Positions 11,427 to 23,324 of a stretch of DNA of 64,000 nt are shown here, piece after piece (position 1 is the first letter of the stretch; each line of letters starts with the position of its first letter). Location of the stretch: assembly GCA_013076295.1 (NCBI GenBank), contig RQOL01000729.1, positions 1,426,001 to 1,490,000 of the forward strand. The letters run 5' to 3'. The stretch is from Sanderia malayensis (Eukaryota > Cnidaria > Scyphozoa > Semaeostomeae > Pelagiidae). Under the pieces are notes generated by a model. It saw only the letters and a program-made list of their open reading frames with translations. It had not been told where the DNA came from and did not search any database. Position numbers and translations under genes: made by a program.

Positions 11427-12747
11427 AACCGAATAAGAACAGGACTGTATGTTGAAAGAATGATGAAGCTACTTGTTAGATAATTCGTAAGGCAGATTTC
11501 TTTTTCAGTAAGTCAGTAGTGTATGCTTCTAATTTGCTATAAGTTCATATTTTTTATTATAGCTGCTAGTTTATTTTTTACCGATTTTATTTTGTGGACA
11601 TGGAGGGATAAGTTTGGAAATATATTACGATCTATATTGATGTTACGTTGATTGATAACTGGACAAGGCCGTATCTTTCATTTATTATCACACTGCTTAT
11701 ACCTGACCTGGAACTTGCGACCTGTAGTAAGGACAATTTCGGTACCATATCACAGAATAGAGACACTATGTGACCTATTCTGTGACCAATATGCTTGGGT
11801 TGGGTTATTTAAATTGCTGGTCTGGATTCATTGACATGCTTCTAACACATGAGGGACGATTTTATCCGCATGCGCAAATGTTCTCTTTCACTTTGAATTT
11901 CGCACATAAATTCAAAAACGCCACGCCCCCTTCTCTTGCACTGATCGACTAGTTTGGGACTATTTACACAGCTATATTATCAAAAATAAGACAAGAAATC
12001 GCTTCAAATTGCATATATACAACGTGCAGGTATGGAATAGTCTTGCTTTGAAAGCATGAAGATATTAAACTGTACTAATTAAATTAATTAAACTGTAGGC
12101 CTACTGTTTATGAAAGATGTCTCCATTTTGTTTCATTTTATACATGAAAAGTTAATTACAGAGACGTTCTTGACCTTGTGCTTACTATACATAATAAATA
12201 ATAAAATTTCAAAGTATACTTTATACAAATTATGTTACATAACTTCATAAAAGCTAAATATATTCCTGGATATGGCAGGAGAAGCTATTGTTTTATCATC
12301 TTCTTCAAGACAATTTCTGTCATATAATTGTCTTCTTTGCATATTATCTACATACTAAAAAGTGAACTTAAGTTAGCAAAATGTTCAATATAGTTGTTTC
12401 AGATGGAGAACTGTTTATGAAATGCAAAGTTATGAAATGATATTTATCTTACCTCTTTTGTTTGTTGATAAACTGATACCCAAATGAAAATACCCTAAGA
12501 CAGACATTAGAATATACTGATATCCAAGGTAGGTTCAGGGTACTGATATCCAGGTCCTCACAAGCATAATCTGAAAGAGATACTTACTAGAGTGAAGTTA
12601 ATTGCAGAAAAGCAATACTGAAGTATATTTCCATTGGCTGATAATGTGCACATCTGTGACAATGCCTGATTGGCTGAAAAAAGTGCCAATGTGACGAAGA
12701 TGCTTAAAATTTTCCATCTGTAGTAAAACAAATAACTTTCGTTAGTA
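11427..12747. other. DEAF1 3' UTR and intergenic AT-rich DNA
   Basis: No convincing exon was seen. A fragment at about 11944-12042 resembles the outer arm of the large foldback transposon at 41163-43123 (shared GACTAGTTTGGGACTATTT and AATCGCTTCAAATTGCATAT). Otherwise the sequence is plain AT-rich DNA. Confidence 0.6.
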
Positions 12748-13059
12748 CCGTATTTCCTCGATTAAACGCCCCCTCGATTAAGAGCCCCCTCGAATAAACG
12801 CCCCCTTATGCTACCAATTTTTGAAATAAACGCCCCCTTCGATTAAACGCCCCCAGCACAACAATTTTTTTTAAGTTGGTGTAGTGTATTGTTGCTCGAT
12901 AAAGGCAAGGCACAACTAAACCATTTTCTCTTTTTCTGGACCCAATGACAGAGGCTGTGATCTTGTACTTTCTAATAAATGCCCCCCCTCGAATAATGGC
13001 CCTCCTCAATTAGGCGCCCCCCAAAAAGTGCCCCGGGGCGTTTAATCGAGGAAATACAG
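12748..13059. mobile_element. 312-bp MITE, CCGTATTTCCTCGATTAAACG ends
   Basis: Inverted ends CCGTATTTCCTCGATTAAAC and GTTTAATCGAGGAAATACAG are flanked by TA. Inside are repeated CGAATAAACGCCCC-like words. Same family as 6368-6953. Confidence 0.85.
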
Positions 13060-13174
13060 TACAGATAATGTTGTCAGGTACTCTAAGTCTTATTTTGCAG
13101 TTAAGCAAAATTTTAATTGGCATTTATTAGTTCATTGTATTGTATTACAGGTTTCGTAAAGATGTTTCAAGGTA

Positions 13175-13869
13175 TTACCGATGAGTGAAACGTTTATTGC
13201 GCTGAAAGATTTCTTTGAACAGAAGAATTGACCAGAATATCATGGCTATCTGTAAAGTAAGTCACAATGTAACTAATTTGTGTCAAGCAAATTGTTAGTA
13301 GCTCTGACAATAACTCTTGACAATGATGAGTGTATAGTAATGTCTTTTGGAAGGCTTTCCAAGCAGTGGAGTATTTAAACATACCATGAACAGGCTGCCC
13401 TTGATAATGATGTCAATGCAAACGCTGTTTTTTCTCAGTTTCATATAGTTGCATTGATACCCGTTTTGGTCTGCTGTATTGTAGATTATCACTGGAATCA
13501 GAGCCAGAGCAGCAGGTAGTCCTATTAACAGAGAAATTCATAGAGCTAAGTAAGCTGTAATTGCAGCATATATTGTACTTGATTCGATCAAGGCTTTATA
13601 GTTTGCAGTATAGTATCGTATTTTAAGCTGATGACATAGTGTGCAGGATTTCAAATAATGAACACATTTTTCATTATGATGGAAGTTTCCTGATAATTGT
13701 GAATGGCCCAAGACAGTGACTGACCGATAATACTTGCAAATAGCATGGCAGATTTTCCAGATTTGCAGGGAGATATTTTGAATTTCGTTCGATTGCTTTT
13801 AAGAGCCAGTACTGCTTCTAGCAGAAGCCAAATGAACAGCGAATTGCTTGCAAAGTTTCTACAGAACAT
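13175..13869 (-). CDS. Predicted small multi-pass membrane protein, unknown family
   Basis: Three exons join in phase: 13725-13869 (starts with ATG), 13385-13491 and 13175-13249 (stop), for 108 residues. Acceptors (ATTCCAG, TTTACAG) and donors (GTCAGT, GTATGT) are acceptable. There are three hydrophobic stretches: near the N-terminus (SLFIWLLLEAVLAL), at the first junction (SAMLFASII plus VII) and at the second (GSLFM plus IAMIFWSILLF). Three cysteines lie between them (one in exon 1, two in exon 2), and the C-terminus is short and basic. I do not recognise the family. Phase agreement across two introns and the pattern of hydrophobic segments are the only support. It could be part of a longer gene or a chance assembly of open segments. 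Confidence 0.4.
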
Positions 13870-14208
13870 GTTTATCGACAAAGCAGTCTAAAAAAGGAAA
13901 TAAATAAATTAGAGCTCAACAACCACCCTGGTTGTTTTTGTTGCCCTTGAAGTTGTCGCGTGAATAAAACATAGCTTTGCCATCTTACGTTGACATTTGC
14001 AACATTTTCGAGGTAAATGCGACATTAGCGAACCATTATGCATAGCACCGTGAACAACTGAATGTAACTGTGAAACTCAGTGACCTGGAATTGAAGTAGA
14101 TACCAGTATTAGCGACAATGGGAGCATTTGAATCCGAACTTTTGAGGATCTTGTAGCTACGGGCTTGGGGTTTATTTCTTACCGTTTATCTCGATACTTT
14201 CACTTTTT

Positions 14209-16344
14209 TTAACAAACTGAGTCAGAATAAGATGTGAAGTACAGACGGGGGTAGCTGCTCGGTGCTTGATTGGTCGCGGTGCTACTTGAGTGCTGTACAT
14301 TCAGATGGCCGGTTTCTTCATCTGGGGCTGTGACGTATTGTTCGCTCTCTCCGCTCTGAACAACTTTGGCTATGGTCTTTTGCCAGACTTGGTAGCATTT
14401 CACAGCGTTGCTACAATACAATGTAGAATTTCACAGCCTTGCTACAATACAGCGTTGCTATAATACAGCGTTGCTTCAATACAGCGTTGCTGCAAAATTA
14501 TGCAAGTTTGGTAAAAGAGGCTTGCAGCCGTATTTACATACCGTGTAGAAATTGTTCAGAAATACAAGCCGTATTTACATTTTAGAAATTGTTCAGAAAA
14601 TAAAGTTGTTGACTCACATTATTGTCGAAAGGTAGAGAATAGTAAGAAAGCTGCACATTGCGATCCACATGCTACTTAATATTGCAGTCAGCATAAATTC
14701 CCCCTGCGAGAAGAAGAGAATAGGTTTATTTGTGAGTAAAATAGTCCGACATTCTTACAAGATCCAGCAATATTCTGATAAGCCACCAAAAGAGACAATT
14801 CCAATAACAATAAATAAATGCGACAAATCCAAGTTAAAAATGCTCATGTTTATTTACTGTTTATTGGAATTTTCTTACTGAATATGCTTCATTTGCTACA
14901 TTGACAAATTCAACTTACAATAGGGACAAAAGTCTCCAAAGCCTTGTTTTATATGCTGAACTGTACTGAATGCGGACAAATACCTACTCCTTCTTCGTAC
15001 TTTAGACTCAAGTAGAGGGGGAAAGCAAGTTGACAATACCGTTTATTCGAGGGGCGTTTAATCGAGGCGGGGGGGGGGCGTTTGATCGAAGAAATAAGGT
15101 ATTGATAATGTATGTGCACATCGCTACCCCATTTGTATTGCTTGCAATGTAGTATGTTTGTCCTGTTCTAATGCGCAATACATTTTTGTTGTCAAGTCCT
15201 CTGATTACCACTATTGCTTTTGAATTGACAAAGAGTGCATCAGCAATCGTTGGCTGCTCGGGCCGAGTTTCGTTGTCAGAGTTGAGTATGGCAATAGGGT
15301 CTAATCTGTTTGATTTCTGCAGCGAAATGACGGTGCGAGTATTAATATGAATACAGATAAAGGGCGTGTATGGTATGTGGAGGTCGTGTTTGGTACACAG
15401 AAGCGTAAATAGTATACATTATATAGAGAGCGTACAATCAAATCTGCATAGTTCGAACTCGTGTAATTCGAACTCTATCTAATTCGAAAACTTCTCCGTC
15501 CCTTCAAGGATCACCAATGAACCAATTCTCATAAAACAAACCTCTATAATTCGAATTCTTTTAATTCGAACATTTTCATGCTTTGCTTGCCCGGTGTTCG
15601 AATTAGACAGAGTTGACTGTATATAGCAGCCTGTGTAGGGGACTTATGCATGTCTTCGCACTTACCCGAGTGCTTGGTACAGCTTTCACAGCAACGGTCG
15701 TCATGATAGGCGGGTAGATCGTTTGTGGTCTGGACGCCAGTGACGTTAATGTTTCCATTTTGGCGAAAAATTGATAAAATAGGCATACTGTCAGTCTCTT
15801 GCTGCGTGTAAGGATCGCGAGATAAATGACCTCGTTTTTTTCCAATAGTATCGTTATTTTGTCGTTGTCTCTAATATGCCATGGGCCTAGAATAGAAGAG
15901 ATATGTTCCACTTGCTTATTGCGTGACTATGTTTAAAAATGCTTGGATTTGCGGTGCAATATATCTTCTAAAAGTTCTGTCGTGCTTTGTTTTACTTTCA
16001 CTCTTATTGCTTGCGATTTGTCGTATTTTCAGGAAATGCTGGATGGTTCGGGAGGCAAACGTATTTACGGGGACAAAATTTTGCATCTGAGAAAGATACA
16101 CACCGTTCATAACCTTTTCCATGAGAATTTTTCCCGCAAATGCTTTACCAGTCGTGAATTCAAAGCCCAACAGATAGTCCCGAACTATTAATCTAAATGG
16201 ATTTTCTTGGCATCTCAAACGGATGATCAGATTTGTATTGTTCTTGAATCGATTAATATCTGAATGATTTCTTTCACCATGTTGAGGATCTTTGTCCAGT
16301 ATTAACATTGCTTTTCTTTTAAACAGACGATATTTTGGTGTCAT
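14209..16344 (-). CDS. Predicted single-pass membrane protein, unknown family
   Basis: Five segments join in phase: 16149-16344, 15666-15886, 15128-15316, 14618-14703 and 14209-14410, for 297 residues. The last three are the best supported: a globular exon (contains RTGQTYYIASNTNG), then an exon that is almost entirely one transmembrane helix (AILSSMWIAMCSFLTILYL), then a hydrophilic tail of about 65 residues rich in Ser, Thr and Tyr, with stop. Donors are GTAAGT, GTAGCG and GTGAGT, and acceptors end CTGCAG, TCGCAG and TTGTAG. The order implies an outside N-terminal part and a cytoplasmic tail, but no signal peptide is seen at 16344, so the true start may lie upstream. An 18-base exon at 16069-16086 could also be included in phase. 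A pogo-like MITE sits in the intron at 15435-15619. Family not recognised. Confidence 0.45.
14405..14490. repeat. Short tandem repeat, CAGCGTTGCTACAATA type
   Basis: About four imperfect copies of an 18-19-base word ending in ACAGCGTTGCT. They overlap the splice acceptor of the terminal exon of the membrane-protein model above. Confidence 0.7.
15039..15099. mobile_element. Minimal MITE remnant, CCGTTTATTCGAGG type
   Basis: Sixty-one bases with inverted ends CCGTTTATTCGAGGGGCG and the reverse of a GATCGAAGAAATAAGG end, TA on both sides. It is essentially only the two arms of the 12748-13059 family. Confidence 0.6.
15435..15619. mobile_element. 185-bp pogo/Tigger-like MITE
   Basis: Ends CAATCAAATCTGCATAG and GACAGAGTTGACTG are near-inverted, and TA flanks both sides. 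The interior repeats the word AATTCGAAC several times. Close copies are at 46669-46848 and 58712-58895. CAGT-type ends plus a TA target site fit the pogo group. Confidence 0.8.
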
Positions 16345-16599
16345 CTTGCCACCACCCGTTTATTGTTCCTTTTATTTTGGTTCATTTTCGTTTCAATATG
16401 TCCGCCTGACTTTATGATCTTCAGAGCAATGTCTTTTTGATGTGAGCTTTTCAAAGCAAAGGCAAAGAATTAATTGGATTTGTCGCGTTAAGGAATAATG
16501 TATATTGACAATCAAAATTACCCAAAAAAAGGACAAAGGAGTGGAGTTTGAAGTCATAACTAGAAATTTTTGAGCCGAAGAGGCAACTGAGGTGATCTT

Positions 16600-16880
16600 G
16601 TCAGATAAAGTACCTTGGAAGCTCCTATTGATCTAACATTTGATGTCCTACAGGGGGCTTTATCAGAGAAGATACTTAATAAAGAGGGGGATTAATGAAA
16701 TCGTCACATAAATTTCAGGAAATGTTCATGTAAAACAGCAGAAGAAGAAAACTTTGAGCTTTTATTGTTTATTGCTCTCATCATTGTTGACAATTTCAAA
16801 ACAAGGGCTTAATTTGAAATTTTCTTTTGATAGTTGGGGCTTAATCGATCGAGGTTTGATGGAACTTTTACGGCATGCAT
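16600..16880. repeat. Decayed repeat of the GGGGCTTAAT type
   Basis: Words such as GGGGGCTTTATC, GGGGGATTAATG and GGGGCTTAATCGATCG resemble the interiors of the MITEs at 6368 and 63782, but no ends or target duplication can be drawn. Confidence 0.35.
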
Positions 16881-16991
16881 ATTATCGAGTATTTGAGGCT
16901 TGATTGAAATGATGGCACGCAAACCTCTTTCGAGTCTTTGTTTTGAATGATGATGTCATTTCAGTCTCGTTCTCGTGTTGCCTCGTAATGA

Positions 16992-19900
16992 TTATGCGAA
17001 GTTGGGATTAGCTGAAACTCTGGTTGTCACTTCCTTCATTATATCCAGAGCGTCGGATTTCGCCAAATCATAGTTGGTTTTGATCCTCAAGTCAAGCGGT
17101 GTGGAATCATCTACAAAAATGAAAATTGAGCATGTAAATTGAGCATGTATTTGAGCATGTAAATTGCTCGACCAAGTTATTTAATTTAATGTCATATTTG
17201 TTCACATCAGATAAAAGAAAGACTGACCATTGTTTGTGCCCATCACAGTTGTTTAATATTATGATGCTATAATACCGTAATACTTCGATTAAACGCCCCT
17301 TCTTTTAAACGCCCCCTCGAATAGAAGCCCCCCTAAAATATCAAAGCATTTAATAAACGCCCCGGCCGTTTAATCGAAGCATTACGGTAGCTACTATGAA
17401 GGGTCCTTTTACCCAGAGAGCACCTGACAACATCAGACGGTCCTTTGCAGTGCCTGAAATCACCAACTTGTTTTCCCTTGCAATAGTTTTTGTATTTGCA
17501 TTGGCCCTGTCTTCCATCCACGCTGCATTGAGGTCCGTGCCGATCAACACATGGACACTTCAATACCTACGAAAATACCATAAAAACATTAATGATGCCA
17601 GTTTATAGATAGCATGCGTTGAGCCTTTCACTCGCTGTTGAGTTGCATTGCTTGGCGCTGCATGTTTTGTGCAGCGCTTTTCGCATACAAGTTCGCAGAG
17701 AGGATTTTGAGGCCGTTGGCCAATAATATTTAAGAGGCTCTTTAATTATATTAGTAGTACCATTTGCTCGAAAATTCAATTCAACTATTCAATTCAATGC
17801 TCAAGCAACCAGGGGCACATTTATGAGTGCTTTTAATGTCCTACCTGGTTGACACGTTTCCAAATGCGCAGTAGCTTGTCAATATTGTTAAGATTTCCCT
17901 TCAGGTAGTGGCTGAGCAATATGAAGCCGTATTCCGAGCCGTCAGCGAGGCTGTTGTACGTCGTGTGCTTGAGAGGCTGTTTGAAGATTGTAGAATAGGA
18001 GTGTGACCAGATCAAAGCTGCAGACCGGTAAGCTTTGCTGGGAAATGCCAACAACTCTGGCATCTCTGTAATGTGAAATTAGCACAAAGTTATGATGTGC
18101 GTCGTGCAGTATACTTCTGCTAGCTGAGCAATATACTTTGCCATTTATGTAGCTAGTGCCGCAGAGAGGTGGAGGGGCAAGGGACCAAATAGATTCTCAA
18201 CCTTGACCATTTCCAAAGTTGTCTCTGGAGAAGCTGGGACTGATTGATAACAATCCGGGTACTTCTTATTTATTTTTGCTCCAGGACCTTAAGGGCCCCA
18301 TTTTCCGTGTGAAATTTGGCCGATTTACAGATAGTGCATTGTACCCCTCTTTTGTTTACACGAATCCACGTAGCTGTTCACGATATCGTATAAGCTTACC
18401 TAGAATGTCAACGTTGAGCTGTTGTTTCATCCACGTGTAGAACTCTTTGCCACTCACGTGTACGACTCCCCGGCCCATGTACTTAAGCTCATCTTCTGAC
18501 ATCTTCTCAATGTTATTCGGGCACCAATCCATCGTAGTCAACAGCTTTGTGTCGTGAGCGATCTACCAGAGAGAATTTTTTGTTATGCAAGCATTCAAGC
18601 GTTCCACCGGGGGCGGGGAGTGGGTGTGGGCATTGTAAAGAAAAGAAGCTACTGTATATGATACGAACATGAGTCAAGAAAGCAGCTTGCTGGTGGCATG
18701 ATGTAATGCCTGCAGTTCTGAGCGAGTATTCGAAGCGCTCGTACTGACTTCGACTTCTGCGAGTGTTGTTGAATACGTCCATGAACATGCTCTTCGTAAC
18801 GTTGATGTTCAGGCTGCCGAAGTACGGGTAGTTCTCGAGTATGCAGCAGCCAACGTCGTCTTGGCAGGTCGGGCACAGTGATTCCAACACGGCACCAGGG
18901 CACACTGTACTGCGCAAACAGTAGCCTTCGTTGTGTGGCTTGAATCTCAGGTTGCAAAGACTCGAGTCAATATCTGTTGGAGGATCAAAACAAAACAGAG
19001 TTGCAATGATTATAACAGGCATTGATACCACGAAGCATTTTTAATGCATTCGAGGGCCGTAACGTTTCAAGGTTGATCGAAACCATTGCTGGTTCAATTC
19101 TACGACAATTTGCCAATATTTTTAGACATTTTTCTTGTAATTTGAAGTAGTACGTAGTTCTGATGTTACTGTAAGAATCCCTGAGATTAAATCTTTTTGA
19201 TCTGCTTTTGCTATCGTTACGGCGTTCTAAGCGCGTTTTGTTCTCGAGGCTGCTCTGAAGCTCAAAAAGGCGAGAAATATGATAGGGTTGAATTTGTTTG
19301 CCGTTCTTTTAATGTCTGTCTTCACAAGAATCATGTACCTGGTTTTATTTGTCAATCGGGTTGTTATATGGTGGAGTCTTATTAAGTTAAATCCTCAAAT
19401 AAGCACCACCTCTTAATATACTCGTCCGCACTCTCATCCTAATCATTTCCAAAGGTATTCAGCCCTTGTGACCACGGCGTTGAAGTTGAGTATTGAATGT
19501 ATTGCAAGTGGCAGCATGTTTAAACCATGATTTCTGTTAATCAATGTCCAAATCCTTGCAAATTTCGCAAACTTTTAAAATTACCCGATTCTAATGACGT
19601 ACCTGTACCACGTTTTTCAGCAGGTGACATTTTTTCATAAAGTGGTTTATATATTTTAATTTTTGATTCTACACCCTTTTTATAAGAGACTGGTTTATAA
19701 GAAACTAGAACTTAGGCGGCCAAAAATTTAAGAAATTCTCCTCTACTATGCTCAAGAATAATTAAGAAGCTGTAAAATTTCATCCATTCATAAAAAATGA
19801 CTTCATTGACTTTACTTTGTGCACGGTATGGCATCAGTGAACATCAGGAACTTCGTCAACTTTTGTTTCGAAAAGATTTAACAGTTGATTTGCCTTTTGC

Positions 19901-20294
19901 GGGTTGTTTCCTTAAAGATTTGGGTTACATATATCCATTGAAAATGTTCAACTCCAAAAACAGTAATAATTTTGACAGAATTTGAAACCGAAACTTGTGG
20001 ACGCCAAAATTTTCTAACTAAAAACGCCAAAATGTTCATGTCAAATTAAGATGTTTTTTGTACCAAGTGCTGATCCAAGTTTTTTATAAAATAAAAAAAC
20101 ATGTACAAAAACGTGTACTTTCACTTAACCATGGTTAAATGGAGTACATGTTTTTATTTCAACGCAAATCAAATTCACATTCCACAACACGACAACAAAA
20201 CCACGTAACGTTAGATAACTACTTTATGATATTTGTGGTACTTACATCTAACGTAACAGCATAGAATGACGAGAAATATCTGCTGCAATTCCAT
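16992..20294 (-). CDS. Secreted GH19 chitinase/endolysin-like protein with Cys-rich modules
   Basis: Six exons join in phase: 20246-20294, 18669-18973, 18400-18562, 17845-18065, 17413-17566 and 16992-17110 (336 residues). Exon 1 encodes a signal peptide (MELQQIFLVILCCYV). A cysteine-rich module follows (about residues 23-56, ending CPTCQDDVGCC). The catalytic region contains QQAAFLTH joined to IAHDT, then KYMGRGVVHVSGKEFY, MPELLAFPSKAYRSA and LADGSEYGFILL; this matches, in order, the GH19 landmarks (AxFLAQxxHE, YxGRGxIQLTG, NPELLA, F..IT.xINGG). A second Cys module (about 249-290, CSVDGRQGQC...CKGPSDVV) resembles those of secreted eukaryotic lysozyme-like proteins. GH19 enzymes cleave chitin or peptidoglycan; here a secreted defence or feeding role is inferred. 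The family's catalytic Glu is Asp (about residue 122), so activity is uncertain. A small MITE sits in the intron at 17275-17387. Confidence 0.85.
17275..17387. mobile_element. 113-bp hairpin MITE in the GH19 gene intron
   Basis: Inverted ends CCGTAATACTTCGATTAAACG and CGTTTAATCGAAGCATTACGG are flanked by TA. It belongs to the same superfamily as 12748-13059. Confidence 0.85.
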
Positions 20295-22411
20295 GTTTTC
20301 TTGCCCTTTTCTTGGAATATTCCAAAACTTCTGAAAAACAAACGGAAAGTGGACACTTTTGTAAACGTGACCGTGATCCTCTGTTATAATGTTGCAGTTT
20401 GTGGCGTGTGCAAAGCAAAATGACAACGAAGAGATTTCAGCTGGGGTTCTTGAATTCCTCCTAAACCCTGGTTGAAGATTTTAAATCCTCAATGCTTTTT
20501 ACGCGTTATAAGTTATAGGCAAAGAAAATCACAATAACATATGTCTCTGTCTGTGCCAGATCAGGTGAGACTGGCATTGTTTAGTACAACTACATTTTAA
20601 CGTTTGATTGAACTCAAGCACGATTTAGCGTCCGTTTCTACTCACGGTTGACCTTTTCATTGTTTGTGACCCTTTGCTATTCGTGAAATTCTGTGCTGGG
20701 CTTCGGAGACAGGATTGGGAAACTGGTTTCCAATTACTTGACCTTGTTTTTCAAGTTATTAACATACAAAGTATGGTGGAATGTATTAAATACCTGTAGA
20801 TTCTTGCGTTGATTAAGCGGACACCAAACTTGTTCCTTCGGAGTGTTTGTGTGGATTTATTTCATGAGAGCAGTGGATTGGACAAATTGCTTAATACCTA
20901 GCTTATTTCGACTACCCCTTTCATAACGAACCCAGCTTAAGGCATGGTTCTTCAAGTTCCTCATTTTAAAACCTGTTTTGATCAAATTCTACTGCTAACT
21001 TCACATTTATTGACCAAAGATAAAATAGCCTCAAAATTGTTTGAGATTACTTAACTTTACTTAAAATTGTGGCTGAAAACAAAGCCCAAAAGTCGAAGAA
21101 GACAAGAAAGAAGTTGAATTAAAATGCAAAATGTGTGGTTTGACTGAAATCATTGGCACATGCTTACGATTTTCAGTTATTATTCGCGGAAATAAAATGA
21201 CTCAATTTTGAAGTTCCTTAGCCCTTGGGGCTCATTTATCTTTGGGCCTTCACTCGCATTTAGACTCCTAATTAAATTACTCTTGTAAAAAAGCGTGTAG
21301 CACTATTGAGGAGGATCCCAGGAAGTGGAGTTATTGCTTGACCTCAATTTGATATCTTTGCGCATACTAATATTTCTTTGCTGACTTAATGCCAGTAGTT
21401 TCGAGTACTTACTTTCGATACTTGTGATTGTATCACGTTACATGAGTAGAGTTCCACTGTTCTGTATGTGTTGGTGTTTTTACTTCGCTTTTCGCTATTG
21501 TTTCCTTATGTTCTCAACTATATATCTACCATACCAGGTCCGTATTGTAACTTGTCAATGCGTGTCTGCAGTAAAGCAATACGATAAGCACCAGTAAGTT
21601 CGTTCTGCACGCCCACAACTGGCAATTGTTCAAAGGTCATACGTACAAACGTACAACAGTACAATCACTGTCACGAGAGATAGTAAATCTCTTTGAAAGG
21701 AAGAGACGGAAATGAAGTTCACGACAAAATGCCAGGGAAATGTGTGTCACGAATGAAATACACGCAAGGCTATGCATTGGGATTGTCTCATCGGATATTT
21801 GAAAGCCAATTAGCCTTGGGTAACCCCAATGATCAAACATGCGGTTGCCAATGCAATGTGGGTTTTATTTCATGGAGGAGTTTGTAGTCCCTTACATATA
21901 GTATATGATACATTAATTAATAGAAATACATATACCTATATCAAAATAGATAGGTATACACTGTATATGTTTACCTGTATGTATTACCTATGCATACACA
22001 TATATCGTTAAATATATAGGTATATATATCGGTACACAGTGATATAAAAGTATACAGGTGTACATGGGGCCGGGCCGGGGCTCGCGCCGCTTATTACTGA
22101 TAGCGATCTTTACATAACATACTGTAATTTCATAAGACCATTTATACTTGGCTATTAGTAATAACTTTTTTATTAATGTTTGTCTATAATATTTATCTCT
22201 ATGTTTGAGTAATTCAAGTATGTATTTGGCAAATACACATATATGGGTAAATATATACAATGTATGTTTATATATTTCCATTAATATAAGTAAATTAACT
22301 GCAGTCTTTATAAAGCATCTTTTCTCAAAACTTAACAATGGTTTTATGCTTGTATTTGTTCTTGTATTTGGAGACAGTTATTAAATTCTGCTCTCTCCTT
22401 CTCCTTCGCAG
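20295..22411. other. Intergenic region, no gene seen
   Basis: AT-rich DNA with a TATA-rich stretch (about 21895-22065) of repeated TATACCTATAT-like words, directly followed by a GC-rich burst (GGGGCCGGGCCGGGGCTCGC near 22064). In the intron of the GH19 gene just before this region, an inverted repeat pairs AAAAACATGTAC (20095) with GTACATGTTTTT (20144). No exon chain was found. Confidence 0.5.
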
Positions 22412-22492
22412 AGGTCTGCACCGCATACAAACAGACTTGGCCAATCATCTTTTGAACTGACAGAGCTCCGAAGGAGCGAACAGAGACTCGGG
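22412..22492 (+). CDS. Candidate exon of unidentified plus-strand gene
   Basis: Eighty-one bases open in one frame (27 codons), with acceptor CTCCTTCGCAG and donor GTAATA. The other two frames are closed. It lies upstream of the candidate exon at 23029-23159, but its outgoing phase (0) does not match that exon's incoming phase (1), so a linking exon would be needed. Confidence 0.25.
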
Positions 22493-23028
22493 GTAATACG
22501 CTTTTGCATTGTTGTTATTGTCTGCTCCGAGCTATTTCATTCAGTACTATGTTTTAGAGCAAGAACACTGATAATGCCCAATTGCTTTGCAACAATATTT
22601 CAGTGTTACGATATTTTGAAGCTGGTGTTGATATTAAAACACACTTTGTTGACTTAATTCAAGAATTCTTATCAGAAGGAATGCCTCTACCATGTTATTA
22701 TTTCGGTTTAATGAAGTATGCAGACCTCCAGTGAGTGGGCACCAGTGTTAGCCACCGTGACGTCACGACCCCTAATTTGTGTACCATCAGGGTTTATCGT
22801 CACTGCATTATGGTGATAAACAGGCAAACCTGTGCACCACAATTGCATTAGAGTAATACCTGTTCAATGATGACCTGATTTTATGTCATCATATTGTCTG
22901 GCACCCACCTCTGATTCACTTCCTCCTACCTTCAGTCAAAGCAATATTTTCTCGAATCATTATTGATCATTATTAATCACTAGTTTGCATCTATATTGTT
23001 ACTAATCACAGTTATTGTCATTTTTCAG

Positions 23029-23159
23029 GGATTTCTGCTCCGACGAAGAGATCAAAAACACCCCAAACGAGATCTTCGCTCGCAACTTTGTCACAGACAA
23101 TGCTACTGCCTTCTGACAGTTCAAGAAGCGAGAGCGCGAGATCAAAAGTAGCTAAGTCG
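23029..23159 (+). CDS. Candidate exon of unidentified plus-strand gene (copy two)
   Basis: Same exon as 104-234, with intact acceptor TTTTTCAG and donor GTAAGT and an open frame entering in phase 1 and leaving in phase 0. It is Ser/Arg/Lys-rich with no recognisable domain. Downstream exons were not found between here and 28000. Confidence 0.3.
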
Positions 23160-23324
23160 GTAAGTGTCATTATTAATAATTTATGATATTCTTCATTTAA
23201 TTAGACTTGTTTTCATATACTCATAAATTCCCTGTATACCCTCTACCAGTTTACCGCAATGTTTCAAATAGACACCCTGCCGTTGATTGATTGTGTTGAA
23301 TTCAGTGGAGGCATCTATTCGAGC

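Noticed and set aside
15544..15911. ORF tails containing [10 protein letters not shown]
   Set aside because: The same peptide appears from 10122-10379; it is the translated end of the pogo-like MITE, not a conserved protein motif.
22064..22090. GC-rich burst as a CpG-island promoter or rRNA fragment
   Set aside because: Only about 25 bases of GGGGCCGGGCC-like sequence next to TA-rich simple repeats; too short and no rRNA sequence recognised.
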